The translations under genes and the position numbers were made by a program. From Bacteroidia bacterium (GTDB lineage: Bacteria; Bacteroidota; Bacteroidia; Flavobacteriales; Flavobacteriaceae), in the NCBI GenBank assembly GCA_030425715.1, contig JAUIAA010000037.1, positions 1-11,161 of the forward strand: a stretch of DNA of 11,161 bases. Direction: 5' to 3'. Of this stretch, positions 1-7,777 are shown piece after piece. Below the pieces are notes generated by a model, which had not been told where the DNA came from, did not search any database, and saw only the letters and a program-made list of their open reading frames with translations. The number at the start of each line of letters is the position of its first letter. The stretch's first letter is position 1.

Positions 1-1
1 T

Positions 2-436
2 ATTGGAAATGAATATTATGATAAAGTAAAAACAACCTCTTATTTGAATCTCTCTTCTCGTAAAAAAGCCTTAGAAGATTCTATGGCAGAATTAGATTCT
101 CTTAGAAATTTGTACAAAAAAGTAATGATTGCAGAGAGTTTAAAAGAGCGTTCTGGTACTAATTTATATATGGCGAATGCAGAATCGAATACCAAAGAAG
201 TTTTAGTATTTGATAAGTTTATGAATATGAATCAAGATCTGATAGATGTAAACAAAAAGTTGACAGAAGAAAATGAAGTTATCAATGTGGTTTCTAGTTT
301 TAATTCTGTTGGCATGAAGGTAAGAGTGTGGTACAAGAATTTTGCTATTATTGGATTTTTGGCTGGTATTTTTATTGTTTTACTGTACTTTGCTCTTTCA
401 AACTTAAATCATTATTTAGAAAAAGTTAATAAATAA
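2..436 (+). CDS. Wzz-like polysaccharide chain-length regulator, C-terminal part (5' truncated by window edge)
   Basis: The frame is open from base 2 with no plausible start, so this is the last 144 residues of a longer protein; the TTG at 44 is an internal Leu codon. What is seen: a long, charged, largely helical stretch (about residues 15-95) with coiled-coil character, then one strongly hydrophobic segment at about residues 113-133 (NFAIIGFLAGIFIVLLYFAL), and a short basic cytoplasmic tail ending EKVNK. That layout, a periplasmic coiled coil closed by a second transmembrane helix near the C terminus, is what Wzz/FepE-type polysaccharide co-polymerases show; the N-terminal helix and Wzz domain would lie upstream. 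In the family these inner-membrane oligomers set the modal chain length of polymers made by Wzy. The flippase, polymerase-like and ligase-like genes directly downstream fit the role. There is no cytoplasmic tyrosine-kinase domain after the last helix, so it is not a Wzc-type fusion. Confidence 0.72.
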   Translation: MGNEYYDKVKTTSYLNLSSRKKALEDSMAELDSLRNLYKKVMIAESLKERSGTNLYMANAESNTKEVLVFDKFMNMNQDLIDVNKKLTEENEVINVVSSFNSVGMKVRVWYKNFAIIGFLAGIFIVLLYFALSNLNHYLEKVNK

Positions 437-469
437 ACCAGGTTTTCATCCTATTTCTAATGAAGCACC

Positions 470-492
470 AAACCGGTATGAAGTACGGGTTT
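470..492 (+). terminator. Possible weak hairpin after the Wzz-like gene
   Basis: AAACC (470-474) pairs with GGTTT (488-492) and GTA (476-478) with TAC (484-486), separated by one G-G mismatch and a five-base loop TGAAG. Only a short T run and then AATTG follow, so as a factor-independent terminator it would be weak. It lies in the 153-base gap between the Wzz-like gene and the flippase and could attenuate rather than end transcription. Nothing else convincing was seen in that gap. Confidence 0.3.
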
Positions 493-589
493 TAATTGTA
501 CTTTCAGTGGAGGTATAAATATTCAAACAAAGACTGATTCTTAAATAGCATCAAACCAAATACATTTAGTAGAAAAGAAAATAATTTCT

Positions 590-1795
590 ATGACATCAAA
601 TAAATTTATCAACTTAATTCTAAGGTTTGGAGGAATGGGTTCAAAATTTATTTTGATTATCCTACTCTCTAAATACCTTTCAGTTCAAGACTATGGTGAA
701 TTTAATTTGCTCACAACTTCGATTACTATTGCCATTTATGTTTTAGGGTTAGATTTTTACAATTATGCCATTAGAGATATTCTTTCAAACACAAAAAATG
801 TTTACCATAAAATTGTAAATACATTTTTATTATATATAGTTATATATGTTATATTTTTTTTATTACTCGCCATTTTTTTAAAGGATATAAGATTCATTAC
901 AGATTACTATTTGTACTTCTTTTTAATTTCTATAACCGAGCATCTTTCACAAGAACTATATAGACTACAAATTGCTTTTACTAAAATAACATTGGCAAAC
1001 ACCCTACTCTTTTTTAGAATTTTTGGCTATGCCTTTACCGTTATTTTGATTTTTTATCAGCATCATTTTATTGAAATTTCAACCATCCTTAAAATTTGGG
1101 CACTTTTTAATTCCATTGTATTAATGGTTGGATTATTTGACTTATTTAAAGGACATAAAATAATGTTTAGCTTGGATGTAAATTGGGTAAAAAAAGGATT
1201 GAAAGTATCTCTATTTTTTTTTGGAGCAACCTTTTTTTTAAAAATATTAGAATATGCTAATCGCTATATAATTGCATACTTTTCTTCCGATTATGATGTG
1301 GGTATTTTTAGCTTTTACTCTAATATTGCCATCATTATTACTGTATATATTAGTACTATAGTTACCTCATATCAATTGCCTAATTTGATTAAAAATGCCT
1401 CTTCAAACAATATCAAACAACTTTTATACAGAACTAAAAAAGATTTAATTAAGCAATCCATCATTTGTTTTATACTGTCAGGATTTGTGCTAATTATATT
1501 CTTATATTGGCAGGATAAAGCAGATTATCAACAATATATTTTTCTTTTCCCAATATTAGGCATCAGTTCAATTATTGTGAATATTTCTCTAATTTATTAT
1601 TTTGAGATGTTGATTTTTCATAAGGAAAAAAGTATCTTATTATCTACTTTAAAAAGTTGCATACTTAACTTTGTCGTTGCAGTGCCTCTTATTAAATATT
1701 TTGGTGTTACAGGCGCAGCGATTGCTACCATTATTGGAGCAGTTTTATTATTCTATTTTAGAAGGTTTGAATTAAAAAAACATGCAATCAATTAA
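590..1795 (+). CDS. Wzx-type polysaccharide flippase (MOP superfamily)
   Basis: A 401-residue, very hydrophobic protein with about 12 predicted membrane spans, the normal size for polysaccharide-biosynthesis flippases. Family marks include the N-terminal pattern LSKYLSVQDYGEFNL (residues 26-40; the LS-x(4)-YG signature), an Arg after the second helix (R62 in NYAIRDI), the mid-protein stretch YANRYIIAYFSSDYDVGIFS (222-241) and the C-terminal pattern FGVTGAAIATIIG (371-383). In the family it moves the undecaprenyl-diphosphate-linked repeat unit from the cytoplasmic to the periplasmic face of the inner membrane. The ATG at 590 is the first plausible start; an A-rich leader and no Shine-Dalgarno precede it, as is usual in this phylum. 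The next gene starts inside its last 14 bases, suggesting coupled translation. The gene contains several T runs of 7-9 bases and is markedly AT-rich. Confidence 0.88.
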   Translation: MTSNKFINLILRFGGMGSKFILIILLSKYLSVQDYGEFNLLTTSITIAIYVLGLDFYNYAIRDILSNTKNVYHKIVNTFLLYIVIYVIFFLLLAIFLKDIRFITDYYLYFFLISITEHLSQELYRLQIAFTKITLANTLLFFRIFGYAFTVILIFYQHHFIEISTILKIWALFNSIVLMVGLFDLFKGHKIMFSLDVNWVKKGLKVSLFFFGATFFLKILEYANRYIIAYFSSDYDVGIFSFYSNIAIIITVYISTIVTSYQLPNLIKNASSNNIKQLLYRTKKDLIKQSIICFILSGFVLIIFLYWQDKADYQQYIFLFPILGISSIIVNISLIYYFEMLIFHKEKSILLSTLKSCILNFVVAVPLIKYFGVTGAAIATIIGAVLLFYFRRFELKKHAIN

Positions 1796-2798
1796 TCTAT
1801 TTATAGGTCTTTCTCAAAATCAGGTAAATGCTTATCAAACATTAATCAATAAAAAAATTGCTTGTGGATGTAACGTATTAATATCAAGCAGCTCGCTAAA
1901 CATAAACCATACGCTTTGGAATGAAAAGCATCTTACAGCGTTTAGCTTTAACAATAATGCATCAAACAGTGCAAACGCTTTAAAAAATATTTACAGCAAA
2001 ATATTAATTTACAAAGATTTAATAAAAAAAATAGAGAAATATAAAAAAGCCAAAAACCTAAACATTTACTTTACCTATATCGAAGATATTTTAACCAATT
2101 ATTTGGTACTCTCTTTTAACAATAATAGTAAGGGGTATGCTGTAGAAGATGGTACTTTAAATTACTACCACCATACTATCAAGTCTTTAAATCAGAAAAA
2201 AGTTTACTTAAAATATCTTTTTGCCAACCTTTTAGGAATTCCATTTAAATTATACAAAGGTCATTCTAGTGGTATAGAGTATAAACATGTATTACACCAA
2301 TACGTTCGATTGCCAGAACTAAGTATGTTTCCTAATAAATCAAAAAAATTACCTTACCAAAACAAATATATCAATGCTACAAATTCTATATTAATTATCG
2401 GACAAGAAGCTTATATAAATCAATATGGAGCTAAAAGGTACTATAAAGCTTTGCAAAAGCTATTAAATATAATTTCTGATAACCACCAATTAAGTGGAAT
2501 TCATAAAATTTATTACAAACCCCATAGAAATGGTAGTAGAGTTGATTATTCTAAATTAAAATTTAGAAACACAAGGTTCAATCCTGTTGTTTTAGATCCA
2601 AATGAACCCCTAGAAGAATTATTTTTTGAAAAATTGAAATCAAAATTTATTTATGGTTTTGATTCAACAGCATTAATCAACCTAAATTTAGAACTAGACC
2701 AAAAGTGTAAAGACCAATTTATATTTCACGCTTTACTCGAGTATAATGATAGTTTAGAAAAACTATTTCATAAGTTTAACATTTTAATATTTAAATGA
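1782..2798 (+). CDS. Putative GT-B glycosyltransferase of the bacterial sialyltransferase/polysialyltransferase type
   Basis: A 338-residue soluble protein without signal peptide or membrane helix. I assign it from motif order rather than overall similarity: an acidic-acidic-Gly motif in VEDGTLNYY (E122-D123-G124), a basic HP-like motif in YYKPHRNG (K246-P247-H248), a Pro/Glu stretch DPNEPLEELF (272-281) and a Ser/Thr motif in YGFDSTALI (S295-T296). The series D/E-D/E-G, HP, S/T is shared by bacterial sialyltransferase families such as GT38 and GT52, where it binds the CMP-sugar and supplies the general base. Here the usual Pro after the His is Arg, so donor specificity is open; no CMP-sialic acid synthesis gene is in the window. 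It overlaps the flippase by 14 bases and the next gene by 4 (ATGA), so it belongs to the same operon and should act on the lipid-linked repeat unit at the cytoplasmic face. Alternative: a GT-B transferase with another nucleotide-sugar donor. Confidence 0.6.
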   Translation: MQSINLFIGLSQNQVNAYQTLINKKIACGCNVLISSSSLNINHTLWNEKHLTAFSFNNNASNSANALKNIYSKILIYKDLIKKIEKYKKAKNLNIYFTYIEDILTNYLVLSFNNNSKGYAVEDGTLNYYHHTIKSLNQKKVYLKYLFANLLGIPFKLYKGHSSGIEYKHVLHQYVRLPELSMFPNKSKKLPYQNKYINATNSILIIGQEAYINQYGAKRYYKALQKLLNIISDNHQLSGIHKIYYKPHRNGSRVDYSKLKFRNTRFNPVVLDPNEPLEELFFEKLKSKFIYGFDSTALINLNLELDQKCKDQFIFHALLEYNDSLEKLFHKFNILIFK

Positions 2799-4051
2799 TA
2801 CTCAACATAATAATTGCGGTAATTGCTACATTTTTAATAATCTACTTATTAAAAAAGAAGTTAGGCGTAGTTTTAGTTTCTTATATTATCATCATTCAAT
2901 ATTTATGGATGTTTTACTCCTTAATTGTAATTGAAGATGGTATTTTTATTAATGAACAAGGTAGAAATGGCTATTTTATCTATTCGAGTATTATATTATT
3001 TATTTTCTTTCTTTCTACCCTATTGTCATTAGTTTTTTTCAATAGTTTATTTACCAAAATTTTAAACAAAGAAAAATCTATTAGGTTTAAATTTTTAAAA
3101 CTAAATGAGGAAAAACTAATTATATATGGCGTTTCATTAACTTTATTAATTGCATTTTTCAATTTAATAGCTTCACCAATCCCTTTTTTTAATGCCAATG
3201 TAACCAAATTTAATTTTTGGGAGTTTGCAAGGTATCCCTTTTTAGAAAAAGTGCTTGGGAACGTAATTGGTTTTGTTGCATTTGGATCTGCCTTAATTTT
3301 CAACTTCTCTAAAAAGCGATCTCTAATACTATTGACCCTGTATCTAGTGTATTTACTATTAATAGGGCAAAAATTCTCGGGGTTTTTAATCGGATCCTAT
3401 GCTTTTTTTGTAGCCTATTATTTTTCAAATACACAAAACATAAAATTCAAACTATCATGGATTTTTAATAAATACTCTTTACTAATAGGTATATCTATAT
3501 TTTCCCTTGTTCTATACTATTACACCATCAAAAATCCTTTTGCATACATGGGTCTCACTCCTCTAGAGAGTATTTTTTATCGCACTTTTGGGCTACAGGC
3601 ACATGTTTTTTGGGGAACAGCAGAACAGTATGTTTATTTAAACAAAGCCAATACATGGAAAATAACTGAACTTTGGAATGGCATGAGGCTATTGATGAAA
3701 GAATTTTGGCCTTGGGATTTAGAAAGCTACCATTCGGTAACCTCTAGAGGGGTGAGCTGGACCAATGCTTACCCTGCCATTTTATTAAGAATATTTCCTT
3801 GGCCTATAGCGGTAATTGCTAATTTTTTACTACTCTCATTTGTTGCTTTAACACAAAGTTTATTGATATTTTTTATCCAAAGAAAATCATATTTATTAAG
3901 TATAATTATGTTCCAGCTATTGACTTGGGTAAGCTTTGCCTTTACTATGGGGTATTTTAGTAAATTGGTCGCACCAATAATATTTATTTCTATATTGTTG
4001 ATTTTCAAACTTTTAATTTATGAGCATAAATCTATCAAAAATAGAATTTAG
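2795..4051 (+). CDS. Multi-pass membrane protein, candidate Wzy polysaccharide polymerase
   Basis: A 418-residue protein with about 11 hydrophobic segments and one large non-membrane loop at roughly residues 245-330, the architecture of Wzy-type polymerases. Within or beside that loop are candidate functional residues: R263 and Q268 in FYRTFGLQAHVFWG, a Trp-rich stretch EFWPWDLESYHS (303-314), and earlier the motif GQKFSGFLIG (191-200), similar to the G-x-K/R stretch seen in many oligosaccharide repeat-unit polymerases. Wzy proteins diverge strongly, so assignment rests on topology, loop and position. In the family the enzyme joins flipped repeat units on undecaprenyl diphosphate at the periplasmic face. 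It starts in an ATGA overlap with the upstream transferase and its last 32 bases are shared with the following membrane protein. Which of the two adjacent membrane proteins is the polymerase cannot be settled here. Confidence 0.6.
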   Translation: MILNIIIAVIATFLIIYLLKKKLGVVLVSYIIIIQYLWMFYSLIVIEDGIFINEQGRNGYFIYSSIILFIFFLSTLLSLVFFNSLFTKILNKEKSIRFKFLKLNEEKLIIYGVSLTLLIAFFNLIASPIPFFNANVTKFNFWEFARYPFLEKVLGNVIGFVAFGSALIFNFSKKRSLILLTLYLVYLLLIGQKFSGFLIGSYAFFVAYYFSNTQNIKFKLSWIFNKYSLLIGISIFSLVLYYYTIKNPFAYMGLTPLESIFYRTFGLQAHVFWGTAEQYVYLNKANTWKITELWNGMRLLMKEFWPWDLESYHSVTSRGVSWTNAYPAILLRIFPWPIAVIANFLLLSFVALTQSLLIFFIQRKSYLLSIIMFQLLTWVSFAFTMGYFSKLVAPIIFISILLIFKLLIYEHKSIKNRI

Positions 4052-5198
4052 TTTAGCAGTTCTAATCACACTAACATTGTTAATTTGGCAACCCGTTTCT
4101 TTAATTGCTGTTTTTTGTTTGTTCTTGATTAAATTAATACAACTAAAACAAAATATTTTTAAATCTATTTTCTTTTATTTATTTCTTTGCTTTATAATAT
4201 ATGTGTTTGCTAAACTTATATGGTTAAATCAGTTAAATGAAAATATAAATCACTTAGAAAAAATTTTAATCTTATTATTGGTTTATCTCTCCTTTAATAA
4301 TTTCTCTACCAAAACCAAACAACACCTATCCACTATTTTTATTTGGAGTATGTTTGGTGTTCAACTATATAGCTTAATACATATTGCGTTATTTTTTTCT
4401 CAAAACAATATTGAATACCAGGGAATTAACAATTTTAGTTACATCAACGATGCTTTAGGTTTTGAACGACCATATATAGCCATATTAATTACCATATCTA
4501 TATTATTTCAACTATTCGGTAACCAAAAAATTTCTAAAAAACGCTATGTCCAAATAATATTGATACTTTACTCTTTTGGGTTTTTAATTTTTATTGCAGC
4601 AAAATTTGCAACCGTAATTGCTGTTCTACTTATAATAGTTAAAGCCATAATTTCGAATAAAGGGAAAATAATATTGGTGCCTATTTTATTAGCAATTTTA
4701 TTATTTTCATTGTTTTACAAATCACTTTCTATTGGCAAAAGGTTTTCTAGTTTAAATAAAGATGAACGCATATTTCTATGGTCTAACGCCATTCAAATTA
4801 AAGATAATGATAAAGATTTTTTGTGGCTTACAGGCAACTCTACTTCTGCGTACAAAGAAATGAATTCCAAACTACAAAAATTAAATATTGAGAAAGTTAG
4901 TAGTCTTGAAAAGAAAAACTTTTACGCTAAAAATATAAAAAATATACATAATCAATATTTAGAAATATACCTATTTGGTGGGGCAATTGGACTCTTTTTA
5001 TTACTTCTTCCTTTTATTTATATGCTTTATAAGTCTATTATTGAAAAGAATTGGATACTTTTTTTACTTGTCAGTACTTTTCTTTTATTCCTATTTATTG
5101 AAAATGTTTTAGAAAGGCAACTTGGCGTTTTTATTATTGGTTTTTTTATGGCAATTTCGTCTTCTAATTTTGAAAGAGAGGAAATTATACATAAATAG
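4020..5198 (+). CDS. O-antigen ligase/polymerase family membrane protein (WaaL/Wzy_C type)
   Basis: A 392-residue integral membrane protein with about 10-12 hydrophobic spans and a long hydrophilic periplasmic loop (about residues 238-315). Family marks are the loop-end His in NIHNQYLEIYLFGGAIGLF (H310, N311), the pattern DERIFLWSNAIQI (248-260) with R250 and W254, WLTGNSTSAYKEM (269-281), and an Arg at the start of a membrane span (R150 in GFERPYIAI). In O-antigen ligases the loop His and the Arg residues are needed for transfer of undecaprenyl-linked glycan to an acceptor; homologues include polymerases and protein O-oligosaccharyltransferases, so the acceptor is not defined. The start at 4020 lies 32 bases inside the previous gene; membrane span one begins about nine residues in, which makes a later start unlikely. 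A 54-base gap with no clear promoter or terminator separates it from the GT4 gene. Confidence 0.78.
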   Translation: MSINLSKIEFSLAVLITLTLLIWQPVSLIAVFCLFLIKLIQLKQNIFKSIFFYLFLCFIIYVFAKLIWLNQLNENINHLEKILILLLVYLSFNNFSTKTKQHLSTIFIWSMFGVQLYSLIHIALFFSQNNIEYQGINNFSYINDALGFERPYIAILITISILFQLFGNQKISKKRYVQIILILYSFGFLIFIAAKFATVIAVLLIIVKAIISNKGKIILVPILLAILLFSLFYKSLSIGKRFSSLNKDERIFLWSNAIQIKDNDKDFLWLTGNSTSAYKEMNSKLQKLNIEKVSSLEKKNFYAKNIKNIHNQYLEIYLFGGAIGLFLLLLPFIYMLYKSIIEKNWILFLLVSTFLLFLFIENVLERQLGVFIIGFFMAISSSNFEREEIIHK

Positions 5199-5252
5199 CT
5201 GATTTTTCAATATATTCGAAAATAATTCTTACAAGTTTACATACTATAATTA

Positions 5253-6362
5253 ATGAAGAAGGCTCTAGTACACGATTGGTTTTATAATATTGGAGGAGCA
5301 GAAAAAGTAGTGCATTCTATCAATAATATATGGGATGATTTAGAGCCCTATGCTTTGATAGATTTTCTAAACAACGAAGAACGCGATTATGTTTTAAATG
5401 GGAAAAAAGCCAATACCAGCTTTATTCAAAAACTGCCTTTTGCTAGTAAAAATCATCGCAATTATTTACAATGGTTTCCCTTAGCTATAGAACAGTTTGA
5501 CCTGTCTAACTATGATTTGGTTTTGTCTTCTTCATCTTCTGTTGCAAAAGGTGTACTAACCCATGCCAACCAATTACATATTTCATATGTACATTCGCCT
5601 ATGCGCTATGCTTGGGATTTATACCACCTTTATCTTAAAGAGTCTAAACTCACTTCAGGAATCAAGGGTCGTTACGCACAATGGGTTTTACATAAAATGC
5701 GCCAATGGGACTTTATGTCACATCAAAGAGTTGACCATATGGTGGCCAATTCAAATTATATAGCCAAAAGAATAAAAAAAGTTTACAATCGTGATGCGGA
5801 GGTAATTTATCCTCCAGTAGATATTGAGCAATTTACACTTAGTGAGCAAAAAGAGAATTTTTTTGTCACCGCCTCTAGAATGGTACCTTATAAAAAAATA
5901 GACATTATAGTTGAAGCCTTTGCAAATATGCCCGATAAAAAACTAATTGTAATTGGTGAAGGGCCAGACATGCAAAAAATTAAGTCAAAAGCTAAAAAAA
6001 ACATAGAGATTATTGGGTTTCAGCCTGATGATGTTTTAAAAGATTATATGCAAAAAGCCAAGGCATTTATTTTTGCTGCCGAAGAGGATTTTGGCATAAT
6101 TCCTGTCGAAGCCCAGGCCTGTGGAACCCCAGTTATTGCTTTTAATAAAGGTGGCGCAGTGGAAACCATAAATAATGAAATAAGCGGTTGTTTTTTTAAC
6201 GAACAAAATCCAACAGCTATCAAAAATGCTGTACAACAATTTGAAAAAATAAATTTCTCTCCTAATTTAATTAGAAAAAACGCCGAAAGGTTTAGTAAAT
6301 TAAATTTTGAAAGTAAATTCGAATCCTTTGTCTATCGCAAACAAAATGAATTTTATAATTAA
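5253..6362 (+). CDS. GT4-family glycosyltransferase (WbaZ-like, retaining)
   Basis: A 369-residue cytosolic GT-B enzyme of normal length for GT4. The N-terminal acceptor domain starts with ALVHDWFYNIGGAEKV (4-19), whose GGAE turn is typical, and has the stretch SYVHSPMRYAWDLY (111-124). The C-terminal donor domain has ASRMVPYKKIDIIVEAF (207-223), with R209 and K214 as expected phosphate-binding residues, IGEGPD (234-239), and the E-x7-E signature at E278 and E286 in EDFGIIPVEAQACGTPVI. Together these resemble WbaZ-like mannosyltransferases, which use GDP-mannose, but donor identity is inference. It would add a sugar to the undecaprenyl-linked repeat unit. It starts 54 bases after the ligase-like gene and stops six bases before the next ATG. 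Sequence composition looks a little less AT-extreme than the membrane-protein genes before it. Confidence 0.9.
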   Translation: MKKALVHDWFYNIGGAEKVVHSINNIWDDLEPYALIDFLNNEERDYVLNGKKANTSFIQKLPFASKNHRNYLQWFPLAIEQFDLSNYDLVLSSSSSVAKGVLTHANQLHISYVHSPMRYAWDLYHLYLKESKLTSGIKGRYAQWVLHKMRQWDFMSHQRVDHMVANSNYIAKRIKKVYNRDAEVIYPPVDIEQFTLSEQKENFFVTASRMVPYKKIDIIVEAFANMPDKKLIVIGEGPDMQKIKSKAKKNIEIIGFQPDDVLKDYMQKAKAFIFAAEEDFGIIPVEAQACGTPVIAFNKGGAVETINNEISGCFFNEQNPTAIKNAVQQFEKINFSPNLIRKNAERFSKLNFESKFESFVYRKQNEFYN

Positions 6363-6368
6363 TTGGTT

Positions 6369-7727
6369 ATGAAAGAAAAATTTGGATACTCAAAATACTA
6401 TCGAAACCTACAAATTTTTGCAGATATTTGCTTTATCAATTTCTTCTATTTTTTTGTTTTAAAGCATATTGGTTTTACAGAACAGTTTTCTGGGAGGGTG
6501 ATTTTAGAGTTTAATTTATTTTGGTTGTTATGCTTATTAATTGTAAACCCTTACCAAGTATATCGATATGCAGGCTATTTTAAGTTTATTAAAAAACAAT
6601 TCTATATACTAATTGCCTTTTTAACTTTTATCACCATTTTTATATCCTACTTTTTTGGAGAATCTATATTTGGGCAAATAAGGTATATAAAAATCATTGC
6701 CGCATTTGCAATTACATTTATGCTTTGGAAAATCTTACTTGTTTTTATTCTTGTTCAATACAGAAGATTAGGTGGTAACAAAAGAAAATATGTGGTAATT
6801 GGTTCTGGTAAAATGGTTGGTGATTTTGTAAAGGAATTGAACCAAAATAAATCGTTAGGATACGAATATTTAGATACAATTCCTGCTTTAAAAAAGAATT
6901 CTAAAAAAGAAATAATAAACTTACTGGAAAACAGCAATGTACTTAAAAACACAGACATTGCATACATTTCACTTCCTAGCATCCAATACGCTTATTTAAA
7001 TGATTTGGTTTCTTATTTAGAAAACAAGCACTTATTTGTTAGAGTTTTACTCGATTATAAATCTACCATGGCAAGGAAAGGAGATTTAGAATTTGTAGAT
7101 TATATCCCTGTTTTAAATTTTATTTCAGATCCTTTGGATAGTTTTTCTCTATCGATAAAAAAAAGGTTGTTCGATATTGTATTTTCTCTTCTAGCTATCC
7201 TATTCCTATCACCGCTTTATATTATTGCCGCAATCATTACTTTATTTAGTTCTAAAGGACCAATACTCTATCGTCAAACTCGAATAGGCATTAATGGTGA
7301 ACGCTTTAATATTTATAAGTTTAGAAGTATGTATGTCGATGCTGAAAAGCATGGACCTGCCCTTTCTAAGGATGACGATTATAGAATTACTCCTTGGGGA
7401 AAGATCATGCGAAAATATAGAATTGACGAATTACCTCAGTTTTTTAACGTACTCAGTGGCTCTATGTCTATTGTAGGACCTAGACCCGAGCGTGAATTTT
7501 GGAAATCTAAAATTGAAGAAGCTACTCCAGAATTTAATCGATTGGCTTTTGTAAAACCAGGAATTACATCGCTTGGGCAAGTTAAATTTGGTTATGCAGA
7601 AAACGTAAAAGAAATGCGTAAACGATTAAAATACGACCTTCTTTATCTAAACAATCTTTCCATTTGGATGGATATAAAAATAATTTTTCTCACAATTGGA
7701 GTTGTACTAAATGGTAAAGGAAAATAA
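6369..7727 (+). CDS. Undecaprenyl-phosphate glycosyl-1-phosphate transferase (initiating sugar transferase)
   Basis: Residues here count from the ATG at 6369 (452 aa), preferred over a TTG two codons upstream. Four to five hydrophobic spans lie in about residues 15-130. A Rossmann-like soluble domain follows (about 138-250, starting VVIGSGKMVG). The C-terminal bacterial sugar transferase domain begins at KRLFD (265-269), has a membrane-re-entrant hydrophobic helix, then YRQTRIG, FRSM (318-321), the catalytic Asp-Glu of IDELPQ (D353, E354), VGPRPE (369-374) and VKPGIT (395-400). This is the WcaJ/WbaP-type polyprenyl glycosylphosphotransferase layout at full length. It moves a hexose-1-phosphate (or a modified sugar phosphate) from a nucleotide sugar to undecaprenyl phosphate, the first step of repeat-unit assembly at the cytoplasmic face. 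It is the last gene of the polysaccharide block; no terminator is visible before the next promoter eight bases downstream. Confidence 0.93.
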   Translation: MKEKFGYSKYYRNLQIFADICFINFFYFFVLKHIGFTEQFSGRVILEFNLFWLLCLLIVNPYQVYRYAGYFKFIKKQFYILIAFLTFITIFISYFFGESIFGQIRYIKIIAAFAITFMLWKILLVFILVQYRRLGGNKRKYVVIGSGKMVGDFVKELNQNKSLGYEYLDTIPALKKNSKKEIINLLENSNVLKNTDIAYISLPSIQYAYLNDLVSYLENKHLFVRVLLDYKSTMARKGDLEFVDYIPVLNFISDPLDSFSLSIKKRLFDIVFSLLAILFLSPLYIIAAIITLFSSKGPILYRQTRIGINGERFNIYKFRSMYVDAEKHGPALSKDDDYRITPWGKIMRKYRIDELPQFFNVLSGSMSIVGPRPEREFWKSKIEEATPEFNRLAFVKPGITSLGQVKFGYAENVKEMRKRLKYDLLYLNNLSIWMDIKIIFLTIGVVLNGKGK

Positions 7728-7734
7728 ATAGTTA

Positions 7735-7742
7735 TAAATTTG
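7735..7742 (+). promoter_or_regulatory. Flavobacterial-type promoter -7 element (TAnnTTTG)
   Basis: The sequence TAAATTTG matches the Bacteroidota housekeeping sigma consensus TAnnTTTG exactly and is followed by TACC. It lies between the end of the sugar transferase gene and the TTG start at 7778, which would give a transcript start near 7748-7750 and a leader of about 30 bases. No good TTG is seen at the -33 position (17-23 bases upstream; the nearest TTG at 7702-7704 is 30 bases away), so strength is uncertain. It marks the lipoprotein genes as a unit that can be transcribed separately from the polysaccharide block. Confidence 0.6.
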
Positions 7743-7777
7743 TACCTTTCCTATTTCAACCTTTAGACTAAATTATT

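Noticed and set aside
44..436. A self-contained 130-residue gene starting at TTG 44
   Set aside because: The same frame stays open to base 2 with matching character, and the protein looks like the C-terminal part of a Wzz-like regulator, so TTG 44 is internal.
561..568. TACATTTA as a promoter -7 element for the flippase gene
   Set aside because: It misses the final G of TAnnTTTG and no TTG is seen at the -33 position; in DNA this AT-rich such near matches are expected by chance.
2980..3303. Reverse-strand open frame of 107 residues inside the polymerase-like gene
   Set aside because: It is antisense to a clear membrane-protein gene, its product has no recognisable domain, and its composition is what reversed hydrophobic codons give.
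5199..5252. Terminator or promoter between the ligase-like and GT4 genes
   Set aside because: Only a five-base TTTTC/GAAAA pairing is visible and no TAnnTTTG element, so neither is supported; the genes are treated as one operon.
7294..7476. Overlapping same-strand frame inside the sugar transferase gene
   Set aside because: It lies in another frame across the conserved catalytic domain of the transferase and has no signal, domain or spacing of its own.
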